A stretch of DNA of 64,000 bases. Source: Limnohabitans sp. G3-2. GTDB lineage: Bacteria > Pseudomonadota > Gammaproteobacteria > Burkholderiales > Burkholderiaceae_C. Under the pieces are notes generated by a model. It ran no database searches, was not told where the DNA came from, and saw only the letters and a list, made by a program, of their open reading frames with translations. Of the stretch, positions 37,776-46,884 are shown piece by piece (position 1 is the first letter of the stretch; every line of letters begins with the position of its first letter). A program made the translations under genes and the position numbers. Location: positions 186,001 to 250,000 of the forward strand of contig NZ_NESG01000005.1 in NCBI RefSeq assembly GCF_002778275.1, read 5' to 3'.

Positions 37776-38105
37776 TCACAGCTTGAAAGACAAGGCTTGG
37801 CCCGCCTGCTCAGAGGCATAACGCGACAGGCTTTCCCAAAATTCGCCCTGCCCTTTGGTGTCCATCCAGTGCGCACCGTCAAATTTGTAATGGAAGCCGC
37901 CACACCGCGCCGCCAACCACACCTCGTGCAGGGGCTTTTGCAGGTTGATGACGATCTGACTGCGGTTGGGAAAAGTGAGCGTCACCATGCCGCCCACGCG
38001 CTGGTTGTCGATATCGGCGTCGGTGTCGTCGTTGAGGCGATCGCTGCTGATCTCCACGCCCGCGAGCAGGCGTTCAGCTTGGTCCAGAAATTCAAGGTCG
38101 GTCAT
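37776..38105 (-). CDS. cyaY: Iron-binding frataxin homologue CyaY
   Basis: A 109-residue frataxin-like protein that binds iron and modulates iron-sulfur cluster assembly with IscS. The acidic first helix ([21 protein letters not shown]) leads to [20 protein letters not shown] and the hallmark strand [17 protein letters not shown], then GGFHYKF and [16 protein letters not shown]. The start codon is only 12 bp from the divergent lptM start, so its promoter must lie within lptM sequence. Confidence 0.95.
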   Translation of the reverse strand: MTDLEFLDQAERLLAGVEISSDRLNDDTDADIDNQRVGGMVTLTFPNRSQIVINLQKPLHEVWLAARCGGFHYKFDGAHWMDTKGQGEFWESLSRYASEQAGQALSFKL

Positions 38106-38111
38106 TACAAT
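38106..38111 (+). promoter_or_regulatory. Candidate -10 element of lptM-lysA
   Basis: TACAAT ends 6 bp before the lptM ATG. If used, transcription would begin at or next to the start codon, giving a leaderless message. No good -35 is seen at the standard distance (TCCAGA at 38083-38088), so the call is tentative. Confidence 0.35.
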
Positions 38112-38117
38112 CGCTGC

Positions 38118-38411
38118 ATGTTGAAGGTATTGAAGATTTTAGTCACGGCGCATGCCCTTGTCGGTGGTGCGGCGATGCTGAGCGCTTGCGGTCAAAAAGG
38201 GGCTTTGTTTTTGCCAAGCACCCCCGAGTCCCTTGGGCGCGCCACCTTGCCACAAACACTCAAAATGTGGCCGGCGCCCACCGAGTCTGTCCCCCCTGCA
38301 CAGCCCGCCCCTGGCGCCTCGCCTGGGCCATCTGCGTCATCACCCACCCTTTCGTCTCCGACCCCCCGCCCCTCGAACCTGCCTGCGGCTCCCAAGACCA
38401 CCCCACCATGA
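38118..38411 (+). CDS. lptM: LPS translocon maturation chaperone LptM (YifL-like lipoprotein)
   Basis: A 97-residue lipoprotein. The signal peptide ends in the lipobox MLSAC (Cys about 24) followed by the family signature GQKGALFLP. The rest is a low-complexity Pro/Ser/Ala tail. LptM helps the LptD-LptE outer-membrane complex mature. Located between cyaY and lysA as in E. coli, with its stop overlapping the lysA start (ATGA). Confidence 0.88.
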   Translation: MLKVLKILVTAHALVGGAAMLSACGQKGALFLPSTPESLGRATLPQTLKMWPAPTESVPPAQPAPGASPGPSASSPTLSSPTPRPSNLPAAPKTTPP

Positions 38412-39694
38412 ACGCACCCGTCACTGCCCAAGGCCTGCCCGGCCAGCCCCATATCGCATACACCGAGCACCAACTCATGGTGGAAGGCCTTCGTTTGTCG
38501 GACCTGGCCCGCGAACATGGCACGCCCCTGTTTGTGTATTCCAAAGCGGCCATGCTGTCGGCCCTGGCCGCTTACCAGCGCGGCTTTGCCGGACGCCAAG
38601 CGCAAATTTGCTACGCCATGAAAGCCAACTCGACCCTCGCCGTGCTGCAGGTTTTTGCCGATGCGGGTTGTGGTTTTGACACCGTCTCGGGTGGCGAGCT
38701 GGCCCGGGTGCTGGCCGCTGGCGCGGATCCGGCCAAGGTGATTTTTTCGGGCGTGGGCAAAACCCGTGCAGAGATGAAGCAAGCCCTGCAAGTGGGCATT
38801 GGCTGCTTCAACGTGGAGAGCGAAGCCGAACTGGACGTCCTGAGCGAGGTCGCTGTCGGCTTGGGCCTGCAAGCCCCGGTCAGTTTGCGCGTGAACCCCA
38901 ACGTGGACGCCAAGACACACCCCTACATCTCGACCGGCCTGAAAGGCAACAAATTCGGCATCGCCCATGAAGACAGCCTGCGCGCTTACCGCCACGCGGC
39001 CAGCCTGCCGGGCCTCAAAGTGGTGGGCATCGACTGCCATATCGGCTCGCAAATCACCGAAACCACCCCCTACCTGGACGCCATGGACCGCGTGCTGGAC
39101 CTGGTGGGCGAGATCGAAGCGGCAGGCATCCCGATTCACCACATCGACTTTGGCGGTGGCTTGGGCATCAATTACAACGGTGACACCCCACCCGAAGCCG
39201 ACGCGCTGTGGGCACTGTTGCTGGCCAAACTCGATGCACGTGGCTACGGCCAGCGGAAGATCATGATCGAACCTGGCCGCTCTTTGGTGGGCAACGCAGG
39301 CGTTTGCCTGACCGAAGTGCTGTACCTCAAGCCCGGCGAACAAAAGAACTTTTGTATCGTCGACGCCGCCATGAACGACCTGCCCCGCCCGGCCATGTAC
39401 CAGGCCTTCCACCACATCGTGCCCGTGGCGCCTGTTGCCGGTGAGGGTGTGCTGTACGACGTGGTGGGCCCCGTGTGCGAGAGCGGCGATTGGATCGGCC
39501 GCGACCGGCAACTGCAGGTGCAAGCGGGTGATGTGCTGGCCGTGTTGTCAGCCGGTGCTTACTGCATGAGCATGGCCAGCAACTACAACACGCGAGGGCG
39601 CGCCGCCGAGATTTTGGTCGACGGCCAACAAGCCCATCTGATTCGCCAGCGTGAATCCGTGTTCGACACCTTTGCGCTGGAGCAATTGGTCTGA
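38408..39694 (+). CDS. lysA: Diaminopimelate decarboxylase
   Basis: PLP enzyme making L-lysine from meso-diaminopimelate, last step of the lysine pathway. 428 residues. The PLP Lys is in ICYAMKANSTLAVL (about residue 70); GVGKTRAEM, RVNPNVDAKTHPYISTGLKGNKFG, GIDCHIGSQI, HIDFGGGLGI, IEPGRSLVGNAG, GPVCESGDWIGRDR and AGAYCMSMASNYN follow in family order. The ATG at 38408 overlaps the lptM stop by 4 bp, giving the expected length. Confidence 0.97.
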   Translation: MNAPVTAQGLPGQPHIAYTEHQLMVEGLRLSDLAREHGTPLFVYSKAAMLSALAAYQRGFAGRQAQICYAMKANSTLAVLQVFADAGCGFDTVSGGELARVLAAGADPAKVIFSGVGKTRAEMKQALQVGIGCFNVESEAELDVLSEVAVGLGLQAPVSLRVNPNVDAKTHPYISTGLKGNKFGIAHEDSLRAYRHAASLPGLKVVGIDCHIGSQITETTPYLDAMDRVLDLVGEIEAAGIPIHHIDFGGGLGINYNGDTPPEADALWALLLAKLDARGYGQRKIMIEPGRSLVGNAGVCLTEVLYLKPGEQKNFCIVDAAMNDLPRPAMYQAFHHIVPVAPVAGEGVLYDVVGPVCESGDWIGRDRQLQVQAGDVLAVLSAGAYCMSMASNYNTRGRAAEILVDGQQAHLIRQRESVFDTFALEQLV

Positions 39695-39742
39695 CACGCC
39701 GCGCCGCCTGCCATCGGCTGCATCGCCACTGAAGGGGGGCTC

Positions 39743-40342
39743 TCAGCTTCGCCGCAATGCGCGCAAAGCACGCCAGCCCAGCAAACCCGCCAAGATGCCC
39801 GCGTACACCAGCACCTCGGCAAAATCTTGCTTGCCCGCGCGCATCCACCAAAAGTGCAGCACGGCGAGCACAGCCACCAGATAAACAGCCCGGTGCAGGC
39901 GCTGCCAGCGCTTGCCCCCCAGCCAACGCACAGCGCGGTTGAATGAAGTGGCCGCCAGCGCCAGCAACATCACAAAAGCACTGAAACCCAACCAGATGAA
40001 GGGGCGCTTGATGAGGTCTTGCAGCGTGTCGGCCAGGTCAAAGCCCATGTCAAACCAGGCGTAGCACAGGAGGTGCAGGCTGGCATAGCCAAACACCAGC
40101 AAGCCCAGCATGCGCCGAAACCGCAGCAACTCGGGCCAGCCCAGCCAAGTCCGCAAAGGGGTCACCAGCAACACCAGGCACAGGCTGCGCAGCGTCCAAT
40201 CGCCTGTCGCCCGGATCAAGGCTTCTGCCGGGTTGGGCCCGAGCTGGTCCTGCAGGGTTTGCACCACCAACCAGACCCCAGGCCCGCAGCCGAGCGCCAA
40301 CAGGGCCCACCAAGCGGCGGGATGACACAGCAGCCCCCTCAT
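39743..40342 (-). CDS. msrQ: Heme-binding membrane subunit MsrQ
   Basis: A 199-residue inner-membrane protein of the YedZ/MsrQ family with about six helices, carrying heme b and passing quinol-derived electrons to periplasmic MsrP for repair of methionine sulfoxide. Family features: GDWTLRSLCLVLLVTPLRTWLGWPEL with the RRMLGLL segment next to it, YASLHLLCYAWFD, KRPFIWLGFSAFVMLL and WQRLHRAVYLVAVLAVLHF carrying heme-ligand His. It is the second gene of the msrPQ pair, 28 bp after msrP. Confidence 0.93.
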   Translation of the reverse strand: MRGLLCHPAAWWALLALGCGPGVWLVVQTLQDQLGPNPAEALIRATGDWTLRSLCLVLLVTPLRTWLGWPELLRFRRMLGLLVFGYASLHLLCYAWFDMGFDLADTLQDLIKRPFIWLGFSAFVMLLALAATSFNRAVRWLGGKRWQRLHRAVYLVAVLAVLHFWWMRAGKQDFAEVLVYAGILAGLLGWRALRALRRS

Positions 40343-40370
40343 GCCCCTGAAACCTTGGCCTGAAACAGCA

Positions 40371-41366
40371 TCAGAAGAATTTTTTCAGGTCCATGCCCGC
40401 GTACAGCTGGCCCACCTGCGCCTCGTAGCCGTTGAACATCAGCGTCTTGCGTTTCTTGGCCAGCAAGCCATCTTCCCCAATGCGCCGCTCGGTGGCCTGA
40501 CTCCAGCGCGGGTGGTCCACCGTCGGATTCACGTTGGAGTAAAAGCCATACTCCTGCGGCGCGGCTTTTTCCCACGACGACACAGGCTGCTTGTCGGTGA
40601 AACGGATCTTGACCAGGCTTTTACCGCTCTTGAAGCCGTATTTCCAAGGCACCACCAAACGCAGGGGTGCACCGTTTTGCTTGGGCATGACCTCGCCATA
40701 CATGCCAAAGGCCAGCAGGGTCAGCGGGTGCATGGCTTCGTCCAGGCGCAAGGCCTCGACATACGGCCAGTCCAAAGCCCCGCCGCGCACGCCCGGCATG
40801 GTCTTGGGGTCTGCTTGCGTGACGAATTCCACAAATTTGGCCCCAGGCAGGGGTTCCACGCGGCGGATCAGATCGGCCATGGCATAACCCACCCAAGGAA
40901 TCACCATCGACCACCCTTCCACGCAGCGCAGGCGGTAGATGCGCTCTTCCATGGCGCCCCACTTCATCAGGTCTTCCAGGTTCACACGGGCAGGTTTCTT
41001 CACCAAACCTTCGATCTCCACGCTCCAAGGGTCGGTCTTGAGGGTGTGGGCCCGCTTGGCCGGGTCGCCTTTGTCGGTGCCAAACTCGTAGAAATTGTTG
41101 TAGGTGGTGGCGTCTTTGTAGGGCGTGGGCTTGTCCAAGACCATGGCCCCAGCCAGTTTGGAGGGCACCGCGTCGAGGGCCGGCAATTGCCCAGGCCGGG
41201 CCATTTGAGCCTGCGCATCGCGCATGCCCCAAGCGGCCATGGCCAAACCCGCCGAGCCTGAGGCCATCAGGCGAATGATCTCGCGCCGCGTCTGGTACAC
41301 CGATTCAGGGGTGATCTCGCTGCCGATGGGGTGCTGGAAACCGGACTTGTCTGTGTGAATGATCAT
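40371..41366 (-). CDS. msrP: Protein-methionine-sulfoxide reductase catalytic subunit MsrP
   Basis: Periplasmic molybdoenzyme reducing methionine sulfoxides in proteins. 331 residues. A Tat-type signal ([20 protein letters not shown]) directs export of the folded protein. The Mo-ligating Cys is in [41 protein letters not shown] and [16 protein letters not shown] are MsrP/YedY hallmarks. The ATG at 41366 is the family-like start; the open frame extends 19 codons further. Partner MsrQ follows. Confidence 0.95.
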   Translation of the reverse strand: MIIHTDKSGFQHPIGSEITPESVYQTRREIIRLMASGSAGLAMAAWGMRDAQAQMARPGQLPALDAVPSKLAGAMVLDKPTPYKDATTYNNFYEFGTDKGDPAKRAHTLKTDPWSVEIEGLVKKPARVNLEDLMKWGAMEERIYRLRCVEGWSMVIPWVGYAMADLIRRVEPLPGAKFVEFVTQADPKTMPGVRGGALDWPYVEALRLDEAMHPLTLLAFGMYGEVMPKQNGAPLRLVVPWKYGFKSGKSLVKIRFTDKQPVSSWEKAAPQEYGFYSNVNPTVDHPRWSQATERRIGEDGLLAKKRKTLMFNGYEAQVGQLYAGMDLKKFF

Positions 41367-41622
41367 GCTGGACCTTGGCTGATGACGGAGAATGCAAAAG
41401 GTATTTTGAACTGTTTCAGCCACCCTCGCCCAATCGGCCTGCCTCCCCCTCGGAATAACCCCTCTGTGTGTGACCGCCGTTCAACACCCAAGAGATGCTG
41501 CGGGTGATTGGCCAAGCGAAGGGGCAAACGGGCGCCCCACTGTCGCCTGCCGCATCCCAGCCCCAAGGAACGGCGCATTCGGCGATCTGTGGGCGCAGGC
41601 GCAGCCTGCCCCCCCGCCGCGC
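41367..41622. other. Spacer between msrP and ccsB with two hairpins
   Basis: About 256 bp without a supported gene. It holds GGGGC (41521-41525) / GCCCC (41534-41538) and GCAGGC-GCA-GCCTGC (41595-41609). The second hairpin lies 14 bp beyond the ccsB stop and may terminate resB-ccsB transcription; it is preceded by GTGGG, so it could also be a diverged REP-like unit. Confidence 0.4.
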
Positions 41623-42933
41623 TCAAAGCGTGCCGTAGCTGTGCAGGCCGCTCAAGAACATGTTCACGCCCAAGAAGGCGAAGGTGGTCACCGCCAAGCC
41701 CATCAGGGCCCACCAAGCGGCCACGGTGCCGCGCAAACCCTTCATGAGGCGCATGTGCAGCCAAGCGGCGTAATTGAGCCAGACGATCAAAGCCCAGGTT
41801 TCTTTCGGGTCCCAGCTCCAGTAGCCGCCCCAAGCTTCGGCCGCCCACAAGGCCCCCAACACGGTGGCGATGGTGAAAAAGGCAAAGCCCACGGCGATGG
41901 CTTTGTACATCACATCGTCCAAGATTTCGAACGAGGGCAAGCGCTCGGCAATGCGACGACGGCCCCACAAAATAGCGGCCACGATCAGCGCCGAGATCCC
42001 GAAATAAACCATCCAATAGCCGCTGCCCCCGTCTGTCGGCGACTTGCGGAACACCACCGGCTCAAAGCACAACACAATGCCCAACAACCACAAGGGTGCG
42101 AGCTTGTACCAACGGGTCTCGCCTGCGGTTTGCTTGATCAGGTAGGCAAACGCCACCATGGCCGCCAAGGCAAAAGTGCCGTAACCGATGAAGTTGGCCG
42201 GCACATGGATCTTCATCCACCAGCTCTTGAGGGCCGGCACCAAAGGCTGGATGGCGTGCGCCTCGCGCACCAAGGTGTACCACAGCAAAAAGCCCACCGC
42301 CGCGCTGACCACCAACATCACAAACGCACCCAAAGCACGGGTTTTGTACTGCGCTTCGTAGTACAGGTAAAACGCTGCCGTCATCCAGCAGAACATGACA
42401 AAGACTTCGTACAGGTTGCTGACCGGGATGTGTCCAATATCAGGGCCCAACTGGTGGCTTTCATACCAGCGCACCAAAGTGCCAATCAGGGCCAGGCCCA
42501 CCGCCACCCAAGCCATGCGCGAGCCCAAAGACTCCATGGCGTCGCCTTGCCCGCGAACGAACATGCCCGCCCAGTAAAAAACCGTGCTGATGAAAAACAG
42601 CAAGCTCATCCACAAAATGGCCGACTGGCTGGACAGGAAATATTTGAGCAAAAACACCTGCTCCGAGCGGGCCAGATCACCTTGGTAGAGGTAAATGGCC
42701 AACAGCGACAAGCCCGTGACCACCAGCATCAAGGTGCGCAGGGGACTCCAAAACCAAGCCAGCCCCACAACGGCTGGCAGCGTGCAGACCAATATGGCTT
42801 GCTCGTACACGTCCATCGACTGCTGGTAGCGGGTGAAGGCGAACACGGTGCCCAGCAGCGCAAGCATTGCAAAGCCCCAGTCTAAAGCCGAGCGGCTCGA
42901 AAAATAGCCCGGGTTCAAGGTCACAGTCGTCAT
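41623..42933 (-). CDS. ccsB: System II cytochrome c biogenesis protein CcsB (ResC/CcsA-type)
   Basis: A 436-residue polytopic membrane protein that with ResB forms the heme exporter and cytochrome c synthetase. The heme-handling WWD motif is AWGGYWSWDPKETWALIVWL, with conserved His residues in flanking loops (VPANFIGYGTF region, AAWLHMRLMKG). About eight or more helices. Naming of this partner varies (CcsA, CcsB, ResC). Start overlaps the resB stop by 4 bp. Confidence 0.93.
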   Translation of the reverse strand: MTTVTLNPGYFSSRSALDWGFAMLALLGTVFAFTRYQQSMDVYEQAILVCTLPAVVGLAWFWSPLRTLMLVVTGLSLLAIYLYQGDLARSEQVFLLKYFLSSQSAILWMSLLFFISTVFYWAGMFVRGQGDAMESLGSRMAWVAVGLALIGTLVRWYESHQLGPDIGHIPVSNLYEVFVMFCWMTAAFYLYYEAQYKTRALGAFVMLVVSAAVGFLLWYTLVREAHAIQPLVPALKSWWMKIHVPANFIGYGTFALAAMVAFAYLIKQTAGETRWYKLAPLWLLGIVLCFEPVVFRKSPTDGGSGYWMVYFGISALIVAAILWGRRRIAERLPSFEILDDVMYKAIAVGFAFFTIATVLGALWAAEAWGGYWSWDPKETWALIVWLNYAAWLHMRLMKGLRGTVAAWWALMGLAVTTFAFLGVNMFLSGLHSYGTL

Positions 42934-45056
42934 GGTGTTTTCTCGGAGCGGCCCAGCAATCGGGCGGTCAGTTGTTCAAATTCACGGTCTACGTCCATGG
43001 TCTTGCGGTTGGACGACAAAGCCACGGTGGCTTGCGCGCCCCCCCCCTGAGGAGAGAGCCAGACCCACAAGCGACGGTCCCGAACATACAGCATTGCAAA
43101 AATACCCAGGATCAAAAGGGCACAGCCCAGATAAACGATCGACTGGCCAGGCGCCCGGGCCACCTGAAACACGCTGGCTTGCACTTGCTTGAAGTCTTTC
43201 AACAGGAACGTCATGGGGGCCGAGTAAAGCGGCGCATCGGACAAGGCCAGCACCGCTTGGGACATGAAGCCCTGAACCTTGTCTTCGGGCAAAGGTTTGG
43301 CGGCGGCCTGCTCGCGGGCCACCGTGTCCAACTCGAGCAAAGTGCCGTTCAGGATGCGCACAAACATTTCACCCGCACGGGCGCGTTCGGCCTCGGGCAC
43401 ATTGGCTTCCAAAAAGTCGGCCAAGGCCTGCAAGCCCGCCACTTTTTTGCCTTTGACCTCCTCTTGACCCGCGAACAAGCCCAAGGCCCGCTCTGCCGAA
43501 TCGGCCAGTTGCTGGGTCAGTTCGGGCCGCTTCGGGTCCACCGCCTGGCGGGCGTAGCGCTGCACCGCCCGCTCGCGCAAGGCGGGTGTTTCCAGGGCCG
43601 CACGCAAGCGGATGAAGCCGGTCAACTCGCCGTTTTCATCCGCTGGAGGGCGCAGGTAGCGGTAGGGCTCACTGGGCGTTTCGCGCATGCCCAACAAGAA
43701 CACCGGCACACCGTCGCCGGCATCCACGGGCAACATGTAGTTGTTGTACTCACGGGCCTGGCCTGCCGCATCGCGCAGCTTGTAGCTCACGCTGGGGCCA
43801 ACGTTGTGCAGGTTTTTGGTTTGGGTGGTTTTGTGTCCTGCCCCCATGCGCGCCTCGAGCGAGCTGCGCAAATCGACTTTGCGCACGTCCACACCCGTGG
43901 CTTGAGGCCCCTCGCCACCGGAGAGGTTTTCCACGTTGATGACACGCAGGCCGGTGAACTCCAAACTTATTTTTTCGCTGCCATTGGTGAGGTCGGTGCT
44001 GCCGCCAATGGTGCCTTCCACCTCGAACGACTTGGTGGCTGCGGACATCGGCACAGCTTGGAGTTTGACACTCGAGCCGCCGTCGTCAAAGCTGGACTGG
44101 TAAATGTTGATGCCTTTGAAACTGGCCGGATGGTTCACCTCCACACGGGCTTCTTTTTTCTCGCCTGTGGCTTTGTCGTGGATGATGATGTCGCTGGCAA
44201 ACAGCTTGGGCATGCCCGTCGAGTAGTACTCGACAATGAACTTTTTGAGCTCGATCACAAAAGGCAGCTCTTGCAACAAGATGCCATTGGACTGGTTCAA
44301 GATGGCGGTGCCCGAAGCCGTGTCTTCGGCCACCAGCAAGTTGGCGCGAAAGGCCGGGTTGCGTTCTGACAAACGGTGCTTTTCAGGCACATCCACGATC
44401 AGGCCGCCGCCGTTGTAAATTTCTTTGCCGCCAAACCACATCTGGGCGCGCACCATCAAATCGCCGTCGAGCAAACCACCCACACACACCAACACAATGG
44501 CCGAGTGCGCAAAGATGTAACCGATCTTGTTCGCCGCACCCGCCTTGGCCGCCAACATCCAGCCCTTGCCTGCCGGCGTGTCGCGCTCTTGCAGTTTGAC
44601 TTTCCAGCCCCCTGTGGCCAGCAGGGCGCCCAAGCGTCGGGCAGCCACCTCGGGCAACTCACCCAAGTGCCCTTCGGCCTTGTGGTGAAAGGCCTTGAGG
44701 CTTTGTTCACGGATGTTTTCCTTGTAGTTCTTCAGGTCCACCAGAATCTTGGGCGCATTGCGGGCAATGCACAAACTGGTGCTGAGCACCAAGAAAGCCA
44801 AAATCAGCAAAAACCACCAAGCGCTGTAGACGGTGTTGAGTTTGAGGGTGGTGAACAACTCGGCCCAAAACGGGCCAAACTGGTTGACGTAATTGACACC
44901 GGGTTCGTTTTGCTTGAGCACCGTGCCGATGACGGAGGCGATGCAGATGATCGTCAACAGCGAAATGGCGAAACGCATGGACGACAGCAATTCGATCACA
45001 GCCTGCCCTCGGGGCGAGCCGCGCTCGGATTCATGGCTGGAAGCAACAGTCGTCAT
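42930..45056 (-). CDS. resB: Cytochrome c biogenesis protein ResB
   Basis: A 708-residue ResB/Ccs1 protein, partner of the WWD-motif protein in system II cytochrome c maturation. N-terminal membrane helices (SMRFAISLLTIICIASVIG, WWFLLILAFLVLSTSLCIAR, NKIGYIFAHSAIVLVCVGGL with a conserved His), a large periplasmic domain including HPASFKGINIYQSSF, and a C-terminal helix (IVYLGCALLILGIFAMLYV). The ATG at 45056 (MTTVASSHES) is chosen over an open extension upstream. Confidence 0.93.
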   Translation of the reverse strand: MTTVASSHESERGSPRGQAVIELLSSMRFAISLLTIICIASVIGTVLKQNEPGVNYVNQFGPFWAELFTTLKLNTVYSAWWFLLILAFLVLSTSLCIARNAPKILVDLKNYKENIREQSLKAFHHKAEGHLGELPEVAARRLGALLATGGWKVKLQERDTPAGKGWMLAAKAGAANKIGYIFAHSAIVLVCVGGLLDGDLMVRAQMWFGGKEIYNGGGLIVDVPEKHRLSERNPAFRANLLVAEDTASGTAILNQSNGILLQELPFVIELKKFIVEYYSTGMPKLFASDIIIHDKATGEKKEARVEVNHPASFKGINIYQSSFDDGGSSVKLQAVPMSAATKSFEVEGTIGGSTDLTNGSEKISLEFTGLRVINVENLSGGEGPQATGVDVRKVDLRSSLEARMGAGHKTTQTKNLHNVGPSVSYKLRDAAGQAREYNNYMLPVDAGDGVPVFLLGMRETPSEPYRYLRPPADENGELTGFIRLRAALETPALRERAVQRYARQAVDPKRPELTQQLADSAERALGLFAGQEEVKGKKVAGLQALADFLEANVPEAERARAGEMFVRILNGTLLELDTVAREQAAAKPLPEDKVQGFMSQAVLALSDAPLYSAPMTFLLKDFKQVQASVFQVARAPGQSIVYLGCALLILGIFAMLYVRDRRLWVWLSPQGGGAQATVALSSNRKTMDVDREFEQLTARLLGRSEKTP

Positions 45057-45129
45057 GGGGTGCTCAAGAAAGAAGCCCAAAAGGCGGTGGGACAGGGAAA
45101 TGGCCGGGAAAGCCCCGCCAGAAACGATC

Positions 45130-45150
45130 AAGGCCGGGAAAACCGGCCTT
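45130..45150 (-). terminator. Hairpin downstream of the cytochrome c gene
   Basis: AAGGCCGG (45130-45137) and CCGGCCTT (45143-45150) form a perfect 8-bp stem with a 5-nt loop, between the cytochrome c stop and the resB start. No long T-tract follows on the minus strand, so it is a probable rather than certain terminator or mRNA stabiliser. Confidence 0.55.
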
Positions 45151-45265
45151 GGATCAAGTCATATCAGCCGATGCTGAATTGTGCCGCAGGGGCATGTGCT
45201 TTGCCTGAAAACCCCCTGAAACAAGCAGGGCAAGCCCCAGCACATCCAGGCGACCCGGTTTGGTT

Positions 45266-45907
45266 TCAGCGCAAACCAGCGATGTAGTCGGAGACGGCCT
45301 TGATTTCGCGGTCGTTCATTTTGGCCGCGACTTGCGTCATCTGCAGGTTGTTCTTGCGAACGCCTTCACGGAACTGCACCAACTGAGAAGCGGTGTAGTC
45401 GGCGTGTTGGCCCGACAAACGGGGGTATTGCGAAGGCATGCCTGCGCCGTTGGGCGAATGGCAGCTGGCGCAAGCGGCGATTTGGCGGTCTGGAATGCCG
45501 CCGCGGTAAATGCGCTCACCCCAAGCCACGGTGTCTTTTTCTTTCGCAAAGCCTGGCTTGGCTGGTTTGGAAGCCAACCAGTAAGCGATGTTGCGCATGT
45601 CGTCGTCGCTCAGACCGGCCACCATGCCGCTCATCACCGCGTTGGCACGTTTGCCGGACTTGAATTCCTGCAGCTGTTTGATCAGGTATTCGGGGTGTTG
45701 CTGAGACAGTTTGGGATTGACCGGTGTGGTCGAGTTGCCGTCGGCCGCGTGGCAGGCCACGCACATGGCGAAAGAAGCTTCGCCTTTGGCCAAATCAGGC
45801 TTGGCTGCAGCGGGGGCAGGACCTGCCGCCAGTGCTGTACCCACCATGAAAACAGACGTGGTGGCAGCCAAAGTGGCGGACTTCAGGAGAGAAACAATTG
45901 ACTTCAT
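45266..45907 (-). CDS. Cytochrome c4-type diheme protein
   Basis: A 213-residue periplasmic diheme cytochrome c4. A signal peptide (LKSATLAATTSVFMVGTALA) precedes two homologous heme domains with CVACH (about residue 50) and CASCH (about 150), plus Met-ligand segments (KRANAVMSGMV and the C-terminal RKNLQMTQV). It probably carries electrons to a terminal oxidase. It lies upstream of and in line with resB-ccsB, whose products attach its hemes, and is divergent from engB. Confidence 0.94.
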   Translation of the reverse strand: MKSIVSLLKSATLAATTSVFMVGTALAAGPAPAAAKPDLAKGEASFAMCVACHAADGNSTTPVNPKLSQQHPEYLIKQLQEFKSGKRANAVMSGMVAGLSDDDMRNIAYWLASKPAKPGFAKEKDTVAWGERIYRGGIPDRQIAACASCHSPNGAGMPSQYPRLSGQHADYTASQLVQFREGVRKNNLQMTQVAAKMNDREIKAVSDYIAGLR

Positions 45908-46005
45908 GGTCGTCGTCCAATAGTTGGAAGAAGGGAGCGCAAAACCCAAGGATTCTACAATGAGGTCTGCGTCAGTTTCCTGACGACCCAAGGTATCCCT
46001 GATTT

Positions 46006-46866
46006 ATGAGCTCCCGCCCCCCCGTTCGTGCGTCTGCCCGCCGCAAAGTCACCCAGCCCGCCACGCCGATCGCCCCCTCCAAGGCCCCTGCCGTGGCGCG
46101 CGCTCTTGCCGATCCGATCGAACGCCCCACCTCGTCTGTCAGCCCCACCGGCAAGGCGTCTGGGGTGCCCGCCGTCGTCACCCCCATGGGCTGGATGCAC
46201 ACCGCCCGGTTTTTGACCACCGCGGCCCAGCTGCACCATTTGCCCGACATGGACACCCCGGAGATCGCCTTTGTGGGTCGCTCGAATGCGGGCAAATCGA
46301 CTTGCATCAACACCTTGACGCAACAGAAACAACTGGCATTTGCTTCTAAAAAACCGGGCCGCACCCAACACATCAACTTGTTTGCACTGGGCAAACAGGG
46401 CGTGACCGACGCCGTATTGGCCGATTTGCCCGGTTATGGCTACGCTGCCGTGGCCAAAATGGACAAGCTGCGCTGGCAGCAGGTCATGGCCAACTATTTG
46501 GTCAGCCGCGAGAACTTGACGGGCATTGTCATGATGTGCGACCCGCGTCACGGCTTGACCGAACTGGACGACATCCTGCTGGAAGTGATCCGCCCCCGGG
46601 TCGAAGAAGGCCTGAAGTTTTTGATCATCCTCACCAAGGCGGACAAGCTCACCCGCGCTGAACAGGCCAAGGCTTTGTCGATTGCGCGACTGCAAGCGGG
46701 CGGCGGCGAGGTGAAACTCTTTTCGGCCCTGAAAAAACAAGGCGTTGACGAGGTGGCCCAACTGCTGTGGGACTGGACCCACCCCGCGGCAGGCCCTTTG
46801 TTGGCCGCCCCGACGGCCCAGACGCCCCCTTCGTCCGAAGAAGAGCCTGAAGCCCTGGACGAGTGA
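46006..46866 (+). CDS. engB: Ribosome biogenesis GTPase EngB (YihA/YsxC)
   Basis: A 286-residue GTPase of the EngB family needed for large-subunit assembly. G1 GRSNAGKST (about 91-99), switch region KKPGRTQHINLF, G3 DLPGYGYA, G4 TKAD and G5 FSALKKQG are present. An N-terminal low-complexity, basic/Pro-Ala-rich extension of about 60 residues and an acidic tail make it longer than the usual 200-residue protein; a start at an internal Met (61 or 64) would give normal length, so the true start is uncertain. It is divergent from cytochrome c4. Confidence 0.92.
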   Translation: MSSRPPVRASARRKVTQPATPIAPSKAPAVARALADPIERPTSSVSPTGKASGVPAVVTPMGWMHTARFLTTAAQLHHLPDMDTPEIAFVGRSNAGKSTCINTLTQQKQLAFASKKPGRTQHINLFALGKQGVTDAVLADLPGYGYAAVAKMDKLRWQQVMANYLVSRENLTGIVMMCDPRHGLTELDDILLEVIRPRVEEGLKFLIILTKADKLTRAEQAKALSIARLQAGGGEVKLFSALKKQGVDEVAQLLWDWTHPAAGPLLAAPTAQTPPSSEEEPEALDE

Positions 46867-46884
46867 TGCAGCCACGGGGCCCCT

